Numbered from the stretch's first letter, positions 1 to 8,216 are shown. The stretch: 64,000 nucleotides of DNA from Blautia hominis (GCA_002270465.1 NQOF01000004.1:62001-126000), one strand, 5' to 3'. Numbers and translations are program-made. The notes: a model not told the origin generated them from the letters alone.

Positions 1-956
1 ACGTTTTGAAAGTCACCACCAAGAAGGCAGCTGCAGCAGCTCCTGAAGCTCCTGTATGCATTGGAAGAACGGAGAACAGCATTACACTCAGAGCTGTAAA
101 CGGACAGGAATATGCAATGCTTGAAAACGGAAATCCGGGTAAATGGCAGGACAGCGAAGTTTTCAGCGGATTGAAGGCAAACACAAGATACTCTTTTGTT
201 ACCAGAGTAAAATATAACCCCGATGAGGCAATGGAAAGCAAAGTAAGCGGCAGCTCTTCCGCAAAAACCATTATCGCGTTTGAAGGATCCGGTGTGACCG
301 GCATTGAGGTAAATGGTGTCTATGATAAGAATGCTGTTGTAAACATTGCAGCAAATGGAAATGGTACAGATAATCAGAAACCGGAAGTACAGGATACCAG
401 ATGGGTTCCCGAGAGCTGGAAATGGGGAAGCTCTGCAAAAGGTACCTGGAAGAAAGCCCCGTACACGGCAAAACTCACACTGAATAAGGCCGGTAAGATG
501 GAACTTGAAGTTGTTTTCAGCCTGCAGGAGTATACAGAAAAAGGCTGGACAGCTATGACCGCTGAGAAAAAGACGATTACGGTACCGTTCAGTGTAAAGG
601 AACAATATACCATTACAGCTTCCGCAGGGTCCAATGGCAAGATATCTCCCTCCGGCAGCGTAAAGGTAATGGAAGGCAATGATGCAACATTTACATTTAC
701 TCCAAACAAGGGATATCAGATTTCCCAGGTGACAGTGGACGGTAAAGCCGTTTCAGTGAAAAACAACAAGTACACATTTGAAGACGTAAATGCCAACCAC
801 AAGATCTCTGTTACATTTAAGACTCTCACCAAGACAGTTCCGAAGACAGGAGATACTATGAATATGGCAGGTTATCTGATGCTGGCAGTTCTCTCCGCAG
901 GTGCTGCGCTGGCAGTTGTGATCTCTGCAAAGAGAAAGAGAACGAACGGGAGATAA
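1..956 (+). CDS. Sortase-anchored surface protein, C-terminal part (5' end outside window)
   Basis: The frame is open to the left edge and no ribosome binding site precedes the first possible start codon (TTG at 6), so this is the 3' part of a longer gene. About 317 residues are visible. The N-terminal 90 residues resemble the short fibronectin-like modules of Lachnospiraceae surface proteins (pattern WQDSEVFSGL, then NTRYSFVTRVK). Near residues 200-275 is a divergent InlB-type B-repeat ('bacterial repeat': YTITASAGSNGKISPSG, then GYQISQVTVDG). The C terminus is a cell-wall sorting signal: VPKTGD (LPXTG variant), a hydrophobic stretch of about 22 residues, then KRKRTNGR. Sortase should cleave after the Thr and link the protein to peptidoglycan. 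Ligand and full length are unknown. A strong terminator follows 20 bases after the stop. Confidence 0.85.
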   Translation, partial: VLKVTTKKAAAAAPEAPVCIGRTENSITLRAVNGQEYAMLENGNPGKWQDSEVFSGLKANTRYSFVTRVKYNPDEAMESKVSGSSSAKTIIAFEGSGVTGIEVNGVYDKNAVVNIAANGNGTDNQKPEVQDTRWVPESWKWGSSAKGTWKKAPYTAKLTLNKAGKMELEVVFSLQEYTEKGWTAMTAEKKTITVPFSVKEQYTITASAGSNGKISPSGSVKVMEGNDATFTFTPNKGYQISQVTVDGKAVSVKNNKYTFEDVNANHKISVTFKTLTKTVPKTGDTMNMAGYLMLAVLSAGAALAVVISAKRKRTNGR

Positions 957-976
957 CAGACAATAAGTAATATAAG

Positions 977-1017
977 GAGGCCCCGCCGGATATACCGTCC
1001 GGCAGGGCCTCCTTTTT
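977..1017 (+). terminator. Intrinsic terminator after the surface protein
   Basis: GGAGGCCC (977-984) pairs with GGGCCTCC (1005-1012), with a further inner pairing CCGGA/TCCGG, and TTTTT follows. It ends the surface-protein transcript. It lies between convergent genes, so it may also stop the amt transcript from the other side, where the trailing T-run is weaker. Confidence 0.9.
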
Positions 1018-1033
1018 AGATCGTGGTTTTTGT

Positions 1034-2785
1034 TTATTCTTCGGAGGAGGTATCCTGCAGGGCAAGGAAACCTTCTTCTCCTGTACGGATCTTTACTACA
1101 TTTTCTATGTCGTATACAAATACTTTGCCGTCACCGATCTGTCCGGTATGAAGTATTGCTTTTGCTGTGTCAATCACCTTCTGTACAGGAACAAGGCTGA
1201 CTACGATTTCAATCTTGACTTTCGGAAGCAGGTTCATATCCATTTCAACACCTCGGTAATAAGTGGTTGAACCTTTCTGGATTCCGCAGCCGAGTACATT
1301 TGTGATGGTGATACCTGTAACACCGATTTCATTCATGGCGTGCATAAATTCTTCCAGTTTGCTGCGCCGGGTAATAATAACAACTTTGGTAAGCTTGTGG
1401 ACCGTTGTGCCTTCTTTGGGTATATCCCTGCAGGCCTCAGCGGGAGCCTGGGTGGCGGATGCGCCTTCTGCAGCAGGGGTATAGTTCTTTGTGGTGCCCA
1501 TTACATGGGGGACCGTACTCATGGAATCTTGTGTGACAAAATCGGCGTAGCTGCTTGTAAGGCCGTGTTCTCTTACATCCAGTCCGGCTATTTCCTCGTC
1601 GGGGGAAACCCGGAGGCCAACGGTATGTTTGATTGTCTGGAATATGATGATCATAGTTACCACGACCCAGGCAGTTGTTGCAATGAAACCGATAAATTGA
1701 ACACCTAACTGCTGGAAGCCGCCGCCTGTAAACAGACCTTTGGCTTCTGTGCCTGCACCGTCTGAAAAAAGGCCTACGCAGAGGGTTCCCAGTGCGCCGC
1801 ACATGCCATGTACTCCCACAGCACCTACTGGGTCATCAATCTTGCAGATCTTGTCAATAAACTCGATTCCAAATACCACTACAAACCCTGCCAGGATACC
1901 TATGATGGCAGCAGATACGGGAGAAACAGTATCACAACCGGCTGTGATAGCTACAAGTCCTGCGAGAGCACCGTTCAGGGACATGGAAACATCCGGTTTT
2001 TTATACAGTATCCAAGTGATACACATAACAGTGATAGTGGCCACCGCGGCAGCCAGATTGGTTGTGACAAATATTTTACCTGCGGATACGATGGCATCTC
2101 CTTCCATGGAAACCGTGGAACAGCCGTTGAATCCAAACCAGGCAAACCAGAGGATAAATACACCTAAGGCTCCTACGGTCAGGTTGTGTCCGGGAATTGC
2201 TCTTGATTTGCCGCTCTTGGAATATTTTCCAATACGGGGGCCAAGGATCTTGGCACCTACAAGGGCAGCGACACCGCCTACCATATGAACAGCGCAAGAA
2301 CCTGCGAAATCATGGAATCCCATTTTAGCTAACCAGCCGCCGCCCCAGATCCAATGTCCCGATATGGGATATACCACAAGGCTGATGAGAAGGCTGTAGA
2401 TACAGTAAGAGGAAAACTTTGTTCTCTCTGCCATAGCACCTGAGACTATGGTTGCAGAAGTTGCGCAGAAAACGGTCTGGAAGATCAGAAAAGCCCAGAA
2501 CGGTACACCATCGGGAAGCATCCCCGCACCGTAATTGGATTCGGAGGCAATACCGGCCACGGAACCAAAGAAGCCGTTGCCTGCACCAAACATGATTCCA
2601 AAACCAACCAGCCAGAAGGCAGGTGTTCCGATGCAGAAATCCATCAGGTTTTTCATGATAATATTGCCTGCATTTTTCGCCCGGGTAAAGCCAGTCTCCA
2701 CCATGGCAAAGCCTGCCTGCATGAAGAAGACCATTGCGGCGCCTAAAAGCACCCAGATTGTGTTAACAGATGAAAAATCACTCAT
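1034..2785 (-). CDS. amt: Ammonium transporter fused to a C-terminal PII (GlnB/GlnK) domain
   Basis: 583 residues. Residues 1 to about 400 form an Amt/Mep/Rh channel with the signature VETGFTRAKNAGN and the pore twin histidines His167 (AVHMVGG) and His326 (GVHGMCG). A linker of about 60 residues leads to a complete PII domain (about 462-575): VHKLTKVVIITR strand, T-loop QKGSTTYYRGVEMDMNLLPK, B-loop TGQIGDGK, and C-loop KIRTGE. In most bacteria PII is a separate GlnK that plugs Amt, so the fusion makes the gate part of the transporter. At the position of the classical uridylylated tyrosine (Tyr51 of GlnB) the T-loop has Met515. Control by ATP/ADP/2-oxoglutarate binding rather than uridylylation is therefore likely (inference). 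The start has a good Shine-Dalgarno (GGAAGGAGAG). A leader terminator lies upstream. Confidence 0.95.
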   Translation of the reverse strand: MSDFSSVNTIWVLLGAAMVFFMQAGFAMVETGFTRAKNAGNIIMKNLMDFCIGTPAFWLVGFGIMFGAGNGFFGSVAGIASESNYGAGMLPDGVPFWAFLIFQTVFCATSATIVSGAMAERTKFSSYCIYSLLISLVVYPISGHWIWGGGWLAKMGFHDFAGSCAVHMVGGVAALVGAKILGPRIGKYSKSGKSRAIPGHNLTVGALGVFILWFAWFGFNGCSTVSMEGDAIVSAGKIFVTTNLAAAVATITVMCITWILYKKPDVSMSLNGALAGLVAITAGCDTVSPVSAAIIGILAGFVVVFGIEFIDKICKIDDPVGAVGVHGMCGALGTLCVGLFSDGAGTEAKGLFTGGGFQQLGVQFIGFIATTAWVVVTMIIIFQTIKHTVGLRVSPDEEIAGLDVREHGLTSSYADFVTQDSMSTVPHVMGTTKNYTPAAEGASATQAPAEACRDIPKEGTTVHKLTKVVIITRRSKLEEFMHAMNEIGVTGITITNVLGCGIQKGSTTYYRGVEMDMNLLPKVKIEIVVSLVPVQKVIDTAKAILHTGQIGDGKVFVYDIENVVKIRTGEEGFLALQDTSSEE

Positions 2786-2846
2786 AAAATCTCTCCTTCC
2801 TTTTTCAAGATGAAACTCTTCACATTTTTTTAATGCACATTACAGA

Positions 2847-2899
2847 CAAAAAGGGTGCGTACTTCAGAGTTATGGGAGACTCAAAAAATACGCACCTTT
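2847..2899 (-). terminator. Leader terminator (putative attenuator) upstream of amt
   Basis: Read on the minus strand, AAAGGTGCGTA (2899-2889) pairs with TACGCACCCTT (2861-2851) and is followed by TTTTT. A small inner GAGT/ACTC hairpin sits in the loop. It lies about 60 bases upstream of the amt start codon and downstream of purF. The purF stop codon (3009) is about 110 bases away, so it could also act as the purF terminator. Its similarity to the leaders of both glnA genes argues for an amt attenuator. No good promoter is obvious between 2900 and 3008; a TATATC box near 2910-2930 is a weak candidate. Confidence 0.6.
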
Positions 2900-3008
2900 G
2901 CATAAAGAAAAATGTGATATATGTAATCGGAAAATGACTGCCGCCTGAAATGGCTGTACATCTCCGCAATTACTGTTGTGACAATAGAAATCCTGCAATG
3001 TGTGCAGC

Positions 3009-4424
3009 CTATTGTTTGTTATCCTCTGTGCCGCCTGTGATATCCATGGGATATTGGCCGTTAAAGCAGGCTTTGCAGAGAGGAAGGTGATCTGCCATAG
3101 ACGAAAGATCCTCCAGCCTCATATAGCCCAGGGAATCAGCGCCGATCATGGCACAGATCTCTTCAGCCGTGTGGGAAGAAGCAATTAGCTGTTTGTTGGA
3201 TGGAATATCCGTTCCAAAGTAACAAGGATACAGAAACGGCGGAGAACTGACACGGACATGAACGCTTTTAGCTCCGGCATTTTTCAGCATACGGATGAGG
3301 TTCGCCATGGTTGTTCCGCGGACGATGGAGTCGTCAACAAGTATGATCCGTTTTCCACGGACAACAGATTCTAAAACGTTTAGTTTAAGCCTTACGCTTG
3401 ATTCACGTTCTTTCTGTGTCGGTTTGATAAAAGTTCTTCCCACATAGCTGTTTTTATAAAAGGCTAACGCAAATGGAATCCCTGACGCTTCCGAATAGCC
3501 TTTTGCTGCCGGAATCCCCGAGTCGGGAACACCGGTCACAAGATCTGCATCCGCAGGATAGGCTGCCGCAAGGGCGGCACCTGCGCGGATGCGGGCATCG
3601 TAGATGTTGACGCCGTCCAGGGTACTGTCCAGCCGTGCGAAATAGATGTACTCAAAAATGCAGTGAGCATGTGTCTTGTGGCATAGCTGGCAGTTGGAGG
3701 TGATGCCATCCGCTGTTATGGTGATGATCTCACCGGGGCGGATATCACGGATAAATTCTGCGCCGGTTGCTGAGAGGGCGCAGCTCTCGGAAGCAATGAT
3801 ATAAGAGGAATCACGTTTTCCAAGGCAGAGAGGTTTCAGGCCAAGAGGGTCCCGGACGCCGATCAGTTTGCGCGGGCTGGCGATGACCAGCCCATAGGCT
3901 CCGCGTATCTTTTTTGCCGTATGCAGAATGGCTTCCTCTACATTGTGTGTGTTAACTCTCTCCTTGGCGATGCAGTAAGCGATCACTTCCGAATCCGTGG
4001 TTGTATGGAAGATTGCTCCGGTTTGTTCCAGCTCACACCTGAGGTCTTGCGTGTTCACCAGGTTCCCGTTATGGGCCAGAGCAAGTGTTCCCTTTATATA
4101 ATTCAGAACCAGAGGCTGCGCGTTTGAAAGGGTGGCAGCCCCTGTAGTGGAATAACGAACGTGGCCGATGCCCAGATTGCCGTGAAGCCCCTCAAGAATT
4201 TCATCCTTGAAGACCTCACCGACCAGCCCCATCCCTTTGTATGCATTCATGTTGCCTTTGGGGCCTTTGGTATCGCACACGGCAATACCGCAGGATTCCT
4301 GGCCCCGGTGCTGTAAAGAACAGAGTCCATAATAGATGGATGACGCAGCATCTTCCCCGTTGGGATTAAAGATGCCGTATACCCCGCAGGCCTCTTTTAT
4401 TTCCATAGCAGACTGTGATTCCAT
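3009..4424 (-). CDS. purF: Amidophosphoribosyltransferase (glutamine PRPP amidotransferase)
   Basis: 471 residues. It catalyses the first committed step of purine synthesis: glutamine plus PRPP gives 5-phosphoribosylamine. The N-terminal Ntn-hydrolase glutaminase domain has its nucleophile at Cys13 (EACGVYGIF). A short propeptide precedes it, as in the Bacillus subtilis type, and must be cleaved. The phosphoribosyltransferase half carries the PRPP loop ILVDDSIVRGTT. Four cysteines expected to bind a [4Fe-4S] cluster are present: AHCIFEY, YPCYFG and the C-terminal LCKACF pair. The start codon follows GAGGAG by 8 bases. The gene begins 12 bases after the stop of the GSIII glnA on the same strand, so the two are probably co-transcribed. 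This is an unusual place for purF, which normally sits in a pur operon, and links purine entry to glutamine supply. Confidence 0.95.
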   Translation of the reverse strand: MESQSAMEIKEACGVYGIFNPNGEDAASSIYYGLCSLQHRGQESCGIAVCDTKGPKGNMNAYKGMGLVGEVFKDEILEGLHGNLGIGHVRYSTTGAATLSNAQPLVLNYIKGTLALAHNGNLVNTQDLRCELEQTGAIFHTTTDSEVIAYCIAKERVNTHNVEEAILHTAKKIRGAYGLVIASPRKLIGVRDPLGLKPLCLGKRDSSYIIASESCALSATGAEFIRDIRPGEIITITADGITSNCQLCHKTHAHCIFEYIYFARLDSTLDGVNIYDARIRAGAALAAAYPADADLVTGVPDSGIPAAKGYSEASGIPFALAFYKNSYVGRTFIKPTQKERESSVRLKLNVLESVVRGKRIILVDDSIVRGTTMANLIRMLKNAGAKSVHVRVSSPPFLYPCYFGTDIPSNKQLIASSHTAEEICAMIGADSLGYMRLEDLSSMADHLPLCKACFNGQYPMDITGGTEDNKQ

Positions 4425-4436
4425 GGGGCAATCTCC

Positions 4437-6536
4437 TCAGACATAGAATAATAACCGGTCATAGGTTGGATAGGGAAGCAGTTCATCAGGAATTTTTGTC
4501 TCTGCTTCGTTAGCTGCAGTTTTCAGTTCTTCCATGAGGGGAAGCACTTTTGTAAGGAATGATTCAGCTTGTTTCTGCATATCTGTGACGGATTCCGCTT
4601 CGGAGGTTGCACTCTTCAGTGCGGCTGTACCGGCGGTGATCGTATTGGATATTTCAGTCAGAGCGCATACCAGGGCCTCCTCGGAATCAGTGGAAAGTCC
4701 GGGGATCAGGGCTTTTTTGTCAGCTGCCTGTTTCGCAGCGGAAGCCGCGTAGCTGTTGACTGCCGGGAGGAAATCCTTTATAAGCATTTCCTGCATGGTC
4801 TTGGACTCTATGGCAACTGTTTTAGAGTAGGTTTCCAGAAGAATCTCATAGCGGGAGTAGATTTCCTCCTTTGTAAATACGCCGTGTTTGATAAATAGAT
4901 CCAGATTCTTATCTGCAATAAAACGTGGAAGGGCTTCCGGTGTGGAGACCAGATTATAAAGGCCCCTTGCTGCCGCCTCTTTTACCCATTCTTCTGTGTA
5001 TCCGTTGCCATTGAAAATGACTTTTTTATGCTTTTTGATAGCGCGTTTGATCAATTCATGGACCGCATGTTCCATTTCCTCCGGCGCAGTGTCTTTCAAT
5101 TCGTTATAGAACTGTGCTAATGCTTCCGCAACAGCGGTGTTCAGCACCATGTTAGGGTTAGCCACAGATGCAGCGGAACCCAGCATACGGAATTCAAACT
5201 TATTGCCGGTAAAGGCAAAGGGGGAAGTACGGTTTCTGTCGGTTGTGTCCTTGGTAAAGTGGGGCAGTACGTGTGCGCCCGTTTCCAGCTGTACCGGTTG
5301 AGCTTTTCCGAAGTAGGCGTCCTCCTCAATGGATTTCAGAACGCTTTCCAGCTCGTCGCCGATGAAGATGGAAACGATTGCCGGAGGCGCCTCGTTGCCG
5401 CCGAGACGATGGTCATTGCCGGCACTGGCAGCGGATACTCTCATTAGATCCGCGTAGTCATCCACCGCTTTGATAACGGCCATGAGAAATACCAGGAACT
5501 GTGTGTTCTCAGCAGGTGTTTTGCCCGGGTCCAACAGATTGGTGCCGGTGTTGGTGCACATGGACCAGTTGTTGTGCTTGCCGCTTCCATTGATACCGTC
5601 AAAGGGTTTTTCGTGGAGGAGGCAGACAAGGCCGTGTTTTTCCGCTGTCTTCTTCATGATTTCCATGGTGAGCTGGTTGTGGTCAACCGCTACATTGGCG
5701 GAGTCGAAGATGGGGGCCAGCTCGTGCTGGGCAGGCGCCACCTCGTTGTGTTTCGTCTTGGCGGGAATACCCAGTTTCCAGAGTTCTTCATCCAGGTCGT
5801 GCATATAGGCTGCGATTCTGGGCTTCAGAGCACCAAAGTAGTGGTCTTCCATTTCCTGGCCTTTGGGGGCAGATGCTCCAAAAAGGGTTCTGCCTGTGAA
5901 GATAAGGTCGCGTCTTTTTTCGTAGAGCTCTTTTGGGACAAGAAAGTATTCCTGCTCCGGGCCAACGGTGGTGGACACGCTTGAAACCTCTTTGCTGCCC
6001 AGAAGATGAAGCATTTTAACGGCTTCTTTATTCAGTGTTTCCATAGAACGGAGGAGCGGCGTTTTTTTATCCAATGCTTCTCCGCTGAAGGAGCAGAAGG
6101 CTGTTGGTATGTAAAGGGTGTTGTCCTTGATAAATGCCGGTGATGTAGGGTCCCAGTTCGTATAACCTCTTGCTTCAAAGGTGGCGCGCAGACCGCCGGA
6201 TGGAAAGCTGGACGCATCAGGTTCTCCTTTTACCAGTTCTTTGCCGGAGAATTCCATGATGATCTCACCGCTGCCGTTGGGTGAGATGAAGCTGTCGTGT
6301 TTCTCTGCGGTGTAGCCGGTCATGGGCTGGAACCAATGGGTGAAGTGTGTGGCTCCGTTCTCTACGGCCCATTCTTTCATGGCAACAGCCACGGAATTGG
6401 CAACATCCAGTTCCAGGTGGGTTCCGTTTTGGATTGTCTTGTGAAGGGCTTTATAGACGTCCTTCGGGAGTTTGTTGCGCATCACTTTGTCACTGAAGAC
6501 CAGACTTCCATATAGTGTGGGAATATCGTTTGACAT
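4437..6536 (-). CDS. glnA: Glutamine synthetase type III (GSIII)
   Basis: 699 residues from the ATG at 6536 (MSNDIPTLYGSLVF), which follows GAAAGGAGTG at normal spacing. The frame stays open for another 104 codons upstream, but that stretch runs through the leader terminator and promoter and is not protein-like. The enzyme makes glutamine from glutamate, ammonia and ATP. The length (about 700) and the motifs GPEQEYFLVP, NEVAPAQHELAP, NGSGKHNNWS and FEFRMLGS are those of the GSIII (GlnN) family, not the approximately 440-residue GSI found at 58 kb in this window. Having both types is common in Lachnospiraceae and Bacteroidetes. The downstream partner is purF. Transcription probably starts near 6644 and must pass an early terminator before reaching the gene. 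Confidence 0.95.
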   Translation of the reverse strand: MSNDIPTLYGSLVFSDKVMRNKLPKDVYKALHKTIQNGTHLELDVANSVAVAMKEWAVENGATHFTHWFQPMTGYTAEKHDSFISPNGSGEIIMEFSGKELVKGEPDASSFPSGGLRATFEARGYTNWDPTSPAFIKDNTLYIPTAFCSFSGEALDKKTPLLRSMETLNKEAVKMLHLLGSKEVSSVSTTVGPEQEYFLVPKELYEKRRDLIFTGRTLFGASAPKGQEMEDHYFGALKPRIAAYMHDLDEELWKLGIPAKTKHNEVAPAQHELAPIFDSANVAVDHNQLTMEIMKKTAEKHGLVCLLHEKPFDGINGSGKHNNWSMCTNTGTNLLDPGKTPAENTQFLVFLMAVIKAVDDYADLMRVSAASAGNDHRLGGNEAPPAIVSIFIGDELESVLKSIEEDAYFGKAQPVQLETGAHVLPHFTKDTTDRNRTSPFAFTGNKFEFRMLGSAASVANPNMVLNTAVAEALAQFYNELKDTAPEEMEHAVHELIKRAIKKHKKVIFNGNGYTEEWVKEAAARGLYNLVSTPEALPRFIADKNLDLFIKHGVFTKEEIYSRYEILLETYSKTVAIESKTMQEMLIKDFLPAVNSYAASAAKQAADKKALIPGLSTDSEEALVCALTEISNTITAGTAALKSATSEAESVTDMQKQAESFLTKVLPLMEELKTAANEAETKIPDELLPYPTYDRLLFYV

Positions 6537-6593
6537 ATTCACAGCACTCCTTTCAAAATTTATTTGGGGTTTTGATTGGGCTGATAAAAAGCA

Positions 6594-6636
6594 AAACAAA
6601 AAAGGCACCTTGGATGGAGTCATCCAAAGCGCCTTT
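6594..6636 (-). terminator. Leader terminator (putative attenuator) of glnA GSIII
   Basis: On the minus strand AAAGGCGCTTTGGATG (6636-6621) pairs with CATCCAAGGTGCCTTT, with loop ACTC and a following run of seven T. The hairpin begins about 10 bases after the predicted transcription start and ends about 57 bases before the glnA start codon. Without antitermination most transcripts should stop here. Confidence 0.85.
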
Positions 6637-6650
6637 GCTTTATGGACTGT

Positions 6651-6679
6651 AGTATTGCACGGAAATGGGGAAATGTCAA
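6651..6679 (-). promoter_or_regulatory. Promoter of glnA (GSIII)-purF
   Basis: Read on the minus strand: -35 TTGACA (6679-6674), 17-base spacer, -10 AATACT (6656-6651). The predicted start is near 6644, a few bases before the leader terminator. Confidence 0.75.
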
Positions 6680-6795
6680 TAGGTTTTTTGAAAAATGTTC
6701 CGGGAGGGGACGGGGGCTTTGTTTTTTTTCGGTGTTCCCAGACGGGTAGAAAAAGGTTGGTAGAAAGTGGTATGTTTTTGTGGATTTTTGCGGGA

Positions 6796-6824
6796 TTGAC
6801 AGGTTGGAGGGAGGAGGGTATAAT
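6796..6824 (+). promoter_or_regulatory. Perfect sigma-A consensus promoter with no close gene
   Basis: TTGACA (6796-6801), exactly 17 bases, TATAAT (6819-6824). Transcription would start near 6831 and run rightwards through about 240 bases with no convincing ORF before the Rpn-family gene at 7073. A CGGCA/TGCCG hairpin lies near 6855-6870. The rest of the gap from 6680 to 7072 shows only this promoter and a second one at 6955. It may drive a small RNA or a long leader. Confidence 0.6.
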
Positions 6825-6954
6825 CGGTTTATCTGGAGAGCAATTCATTTAATCTGCGGCAGGTCTGCCGAAAGTTCCGGAGAGTATAAAACTGAATATG
6901 GACGGGTGAAATGGCGGGAATGACAGAGTTTTGCGGTATTTGGCAAAGTGGTAG

Positions 6955-6983
6955 TTGATATAAGATGCTTTTTATATTATATT
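6955..6983 (+). promoter_or_regulatory. Likely promoter of the Rpn-family gene
   Basis: TTGATA (6955-6960), 17-base spacer, TATATT (6978-6983). The predicted start near 6990 gives a leader of about 80 bases before the ATG at 7073. Confidence 0.5.
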
Positions 6984-7072
6984 TATGGTATAGAATAAAT
7001 TGCCAGATTAATTGTTAAATGTGCTGTGATCTGATGGCTCAATCTTTGCTTTTTTATCCGGGAAGGAGGTCT

Positions 7073-8074
7073 ATGAAAGGAATTGTGCTGACAGCAATGG
7101 ATGAGGAAGTCTATGAAGGTCTGTCAGATAACGAGATTTTTGCAGATTTATTTAACGGCGCCTTGTTCGGCGGAAAGCAGGTGATCAGGCCGGATATGCT
7201 GGAACAAGAAAATGAGAAAAAGGTGGTGCGCGCGGGAAGAGAGGGCGGAAGGCGGGTGATACTCCGGAGAATCCGGGATGTGCAGAAGCTGTCTGTGATA
7301 AGAGATAGCTGCCTGGCCGTTATACTGGCGGCAGAGGGACAGAGGACGGTACATTATGCTATGCCTGTCCGCTGTATGCTTTACGATGCCATTGATTATA
7401 CGGGGCAGGTGGAGCATATTGTGAGGGAGAGAAAGGAGGAAGGGAAATTAAAGAAAGGGGCAGAGTATCTTTCCGGTATGAAGAGGGAAGACAGGCTGCT
7501 GCCGGGAATCACGATCGTTTTTTATTATGGGGAGGAACAAAGCTGGGATGGACCGCTGAGTCTTCATGATATGCTGGATATCCCGCCGGAACTGAAACCG
7601 TGGATGGAGTGTATCCAGGATTACCGGATCAACCTGGTGTGCGCAAGTACAGTGGAGAGCAGTAATTTCAGGACGGGGCTTCGGGAGGTCTTTGAATTGC
7701 TCCCGCTGCTGAAAGATAAAGAAGGGATGAAGGAATTTCTGGAGGCCAGAAAGGATGAGTTCATGCATCTGGATGCAAAAAAAGGCTGGCTGGTGTCAAA
7801 ATTCCTGAATGTTCCTGCTTTGAAAGGGCTGAAAGAAAATGAGAAAGGAGAGGTGGATATGTGTACGGCTATTGAAGAAATGATGGAAGAAAGGGAAGAA
7901 CGTGGAATATTACAAGGAATAGAACAAGGAATAAAACGTGGAGAAGTACGAGTAAACCAATTGATTGAAGTATTGTTACAGCAACCATGCCAGGAGGAGG
8001 CCTATAAAGAGATCCGGAGGGCAGTAACAGACCGGGAGTATCAGAAGAAACTTTTTGATGAGTTTGGAATATAG
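7073..8074 (+). CDS. Rpn-family PD-(D/E)XK nuclease / transposase-like protein
   Basis: 333 residues from the ATG at 7073, which follows GGAAGGAGG; the gap of only 3 bases is short. A longer start at 7019 has no ribosome binding site. The pattern DNEIFADLFNGALFGGKQVI, then YAMPVRCMLYDAIDY, then YLSGMKREDRLLPGITIVFYY is that of the large Rpn (recombination-promoting nuclease, 'putative transposase') families that Lachnospiraceae carry in many copies. They have a restriction-endonuclease-like fold. The expected acidic core near residues 90-110 is altered (VILAAEGQ where relatives usually have an IENQ-type motif), so activity is uncertain. The C-terminal 70 residues are charged and helical (EEMMEEREERG, then GIEQGIKRGE). 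The gene stands alone. A short inverted-repeat element is inserted 2 bases after its stop codon. Confidence 0.75.
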   Translation: MKGIVLTAMDEEVYEGLSDNEIFADLFNGALFGGKQVIRPDMLEQENEKKVVRAGREGGRRVILRRIRDVQKLSVIRDSCLAVILAAEGQRTVHYAMPVRCMLYDAIDYTGQVEHIVRERKEEGKLKKGAEYLSGMKREDRLLPGITIVFYYGEEQSWDGPLSLHDMLDIPPELKPWMECIQDYRINLVCASTVESSNFRTGLREVFELLPLLKDKEGMKEFLEARKDEFMHLDAKKGWLVSKFLNVPALKGLKENEKGEVDMCTAIEEMMEEREERGILQGIEQGIKRGEVRVNQLIEVLLQQPCQEEAYKEIRRAVTDREYQKKLFDEFGI

Positions 8075-8084
8075 AAAGCCTTTG

Positions 8085-8216
8085 GTAACAGTTCAGACAA
8101 GCTGAACCGTTACGCATCCAGCCATTAAAAATCGCTTCGCGATGGGCTGGATGCCTGCTGGCACTACTTTTTCATACGGTCAGCGCAGTAAATGCGCAGA
8201 CCTGTTGAACTGTTAC
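8085..8216. mobile_element. MITE-like element 1 with 8-bp target duplication
   Basis: 132 bp bounded by perfect 11-bp terminal inverted repeats, GTAACAGTTCA (8085-8095) and TGAACTGTTAC (8206-8216). It is flanked by an exact 8-bp direct repeat AGCCTTTG (8077-8084 and 8217-8224), as left by transposition. The left end folds on itself (GTAACAGTTCAG with CTGAACCGTTAC), and a second hairpin GCATCCAGCC/GGCTGGATGC lies inside. There is no coding capacity. The element at 17702-17844 has the same design. It fills most of the gap between the Rpn gene and the pyrG promoter. Confidence 0.75.

Noticed and set aside
1263-2813. Several plus-strand ORFs of 60-180 codons opposite amt
   Set aside because: Shadow frames of a clearly coding gene; low-complexity translations and no ribosome binding sites. 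The same holds for the minus-strand ORFs over gltB, recQ, the pil genes and gatC.
6540-6644. Known glutamine riboswitch or canonical ANTAR double hairpin with A1-G4 hexaloops in the glnA leader
   Set aside because: Neither the glutamine-riboswitch core nor two hexaloop hairpins could be found by eye; the ANTAR link rests on gene context only.
6537-6848. 104-codon 5' extension of the GSIII glnA frame
   Set aside because: It spans the leader terminator and promoter, has no family similarity, and the ATG at 6536 has a proper ribosome binding site and the standard GSIII N terminus.
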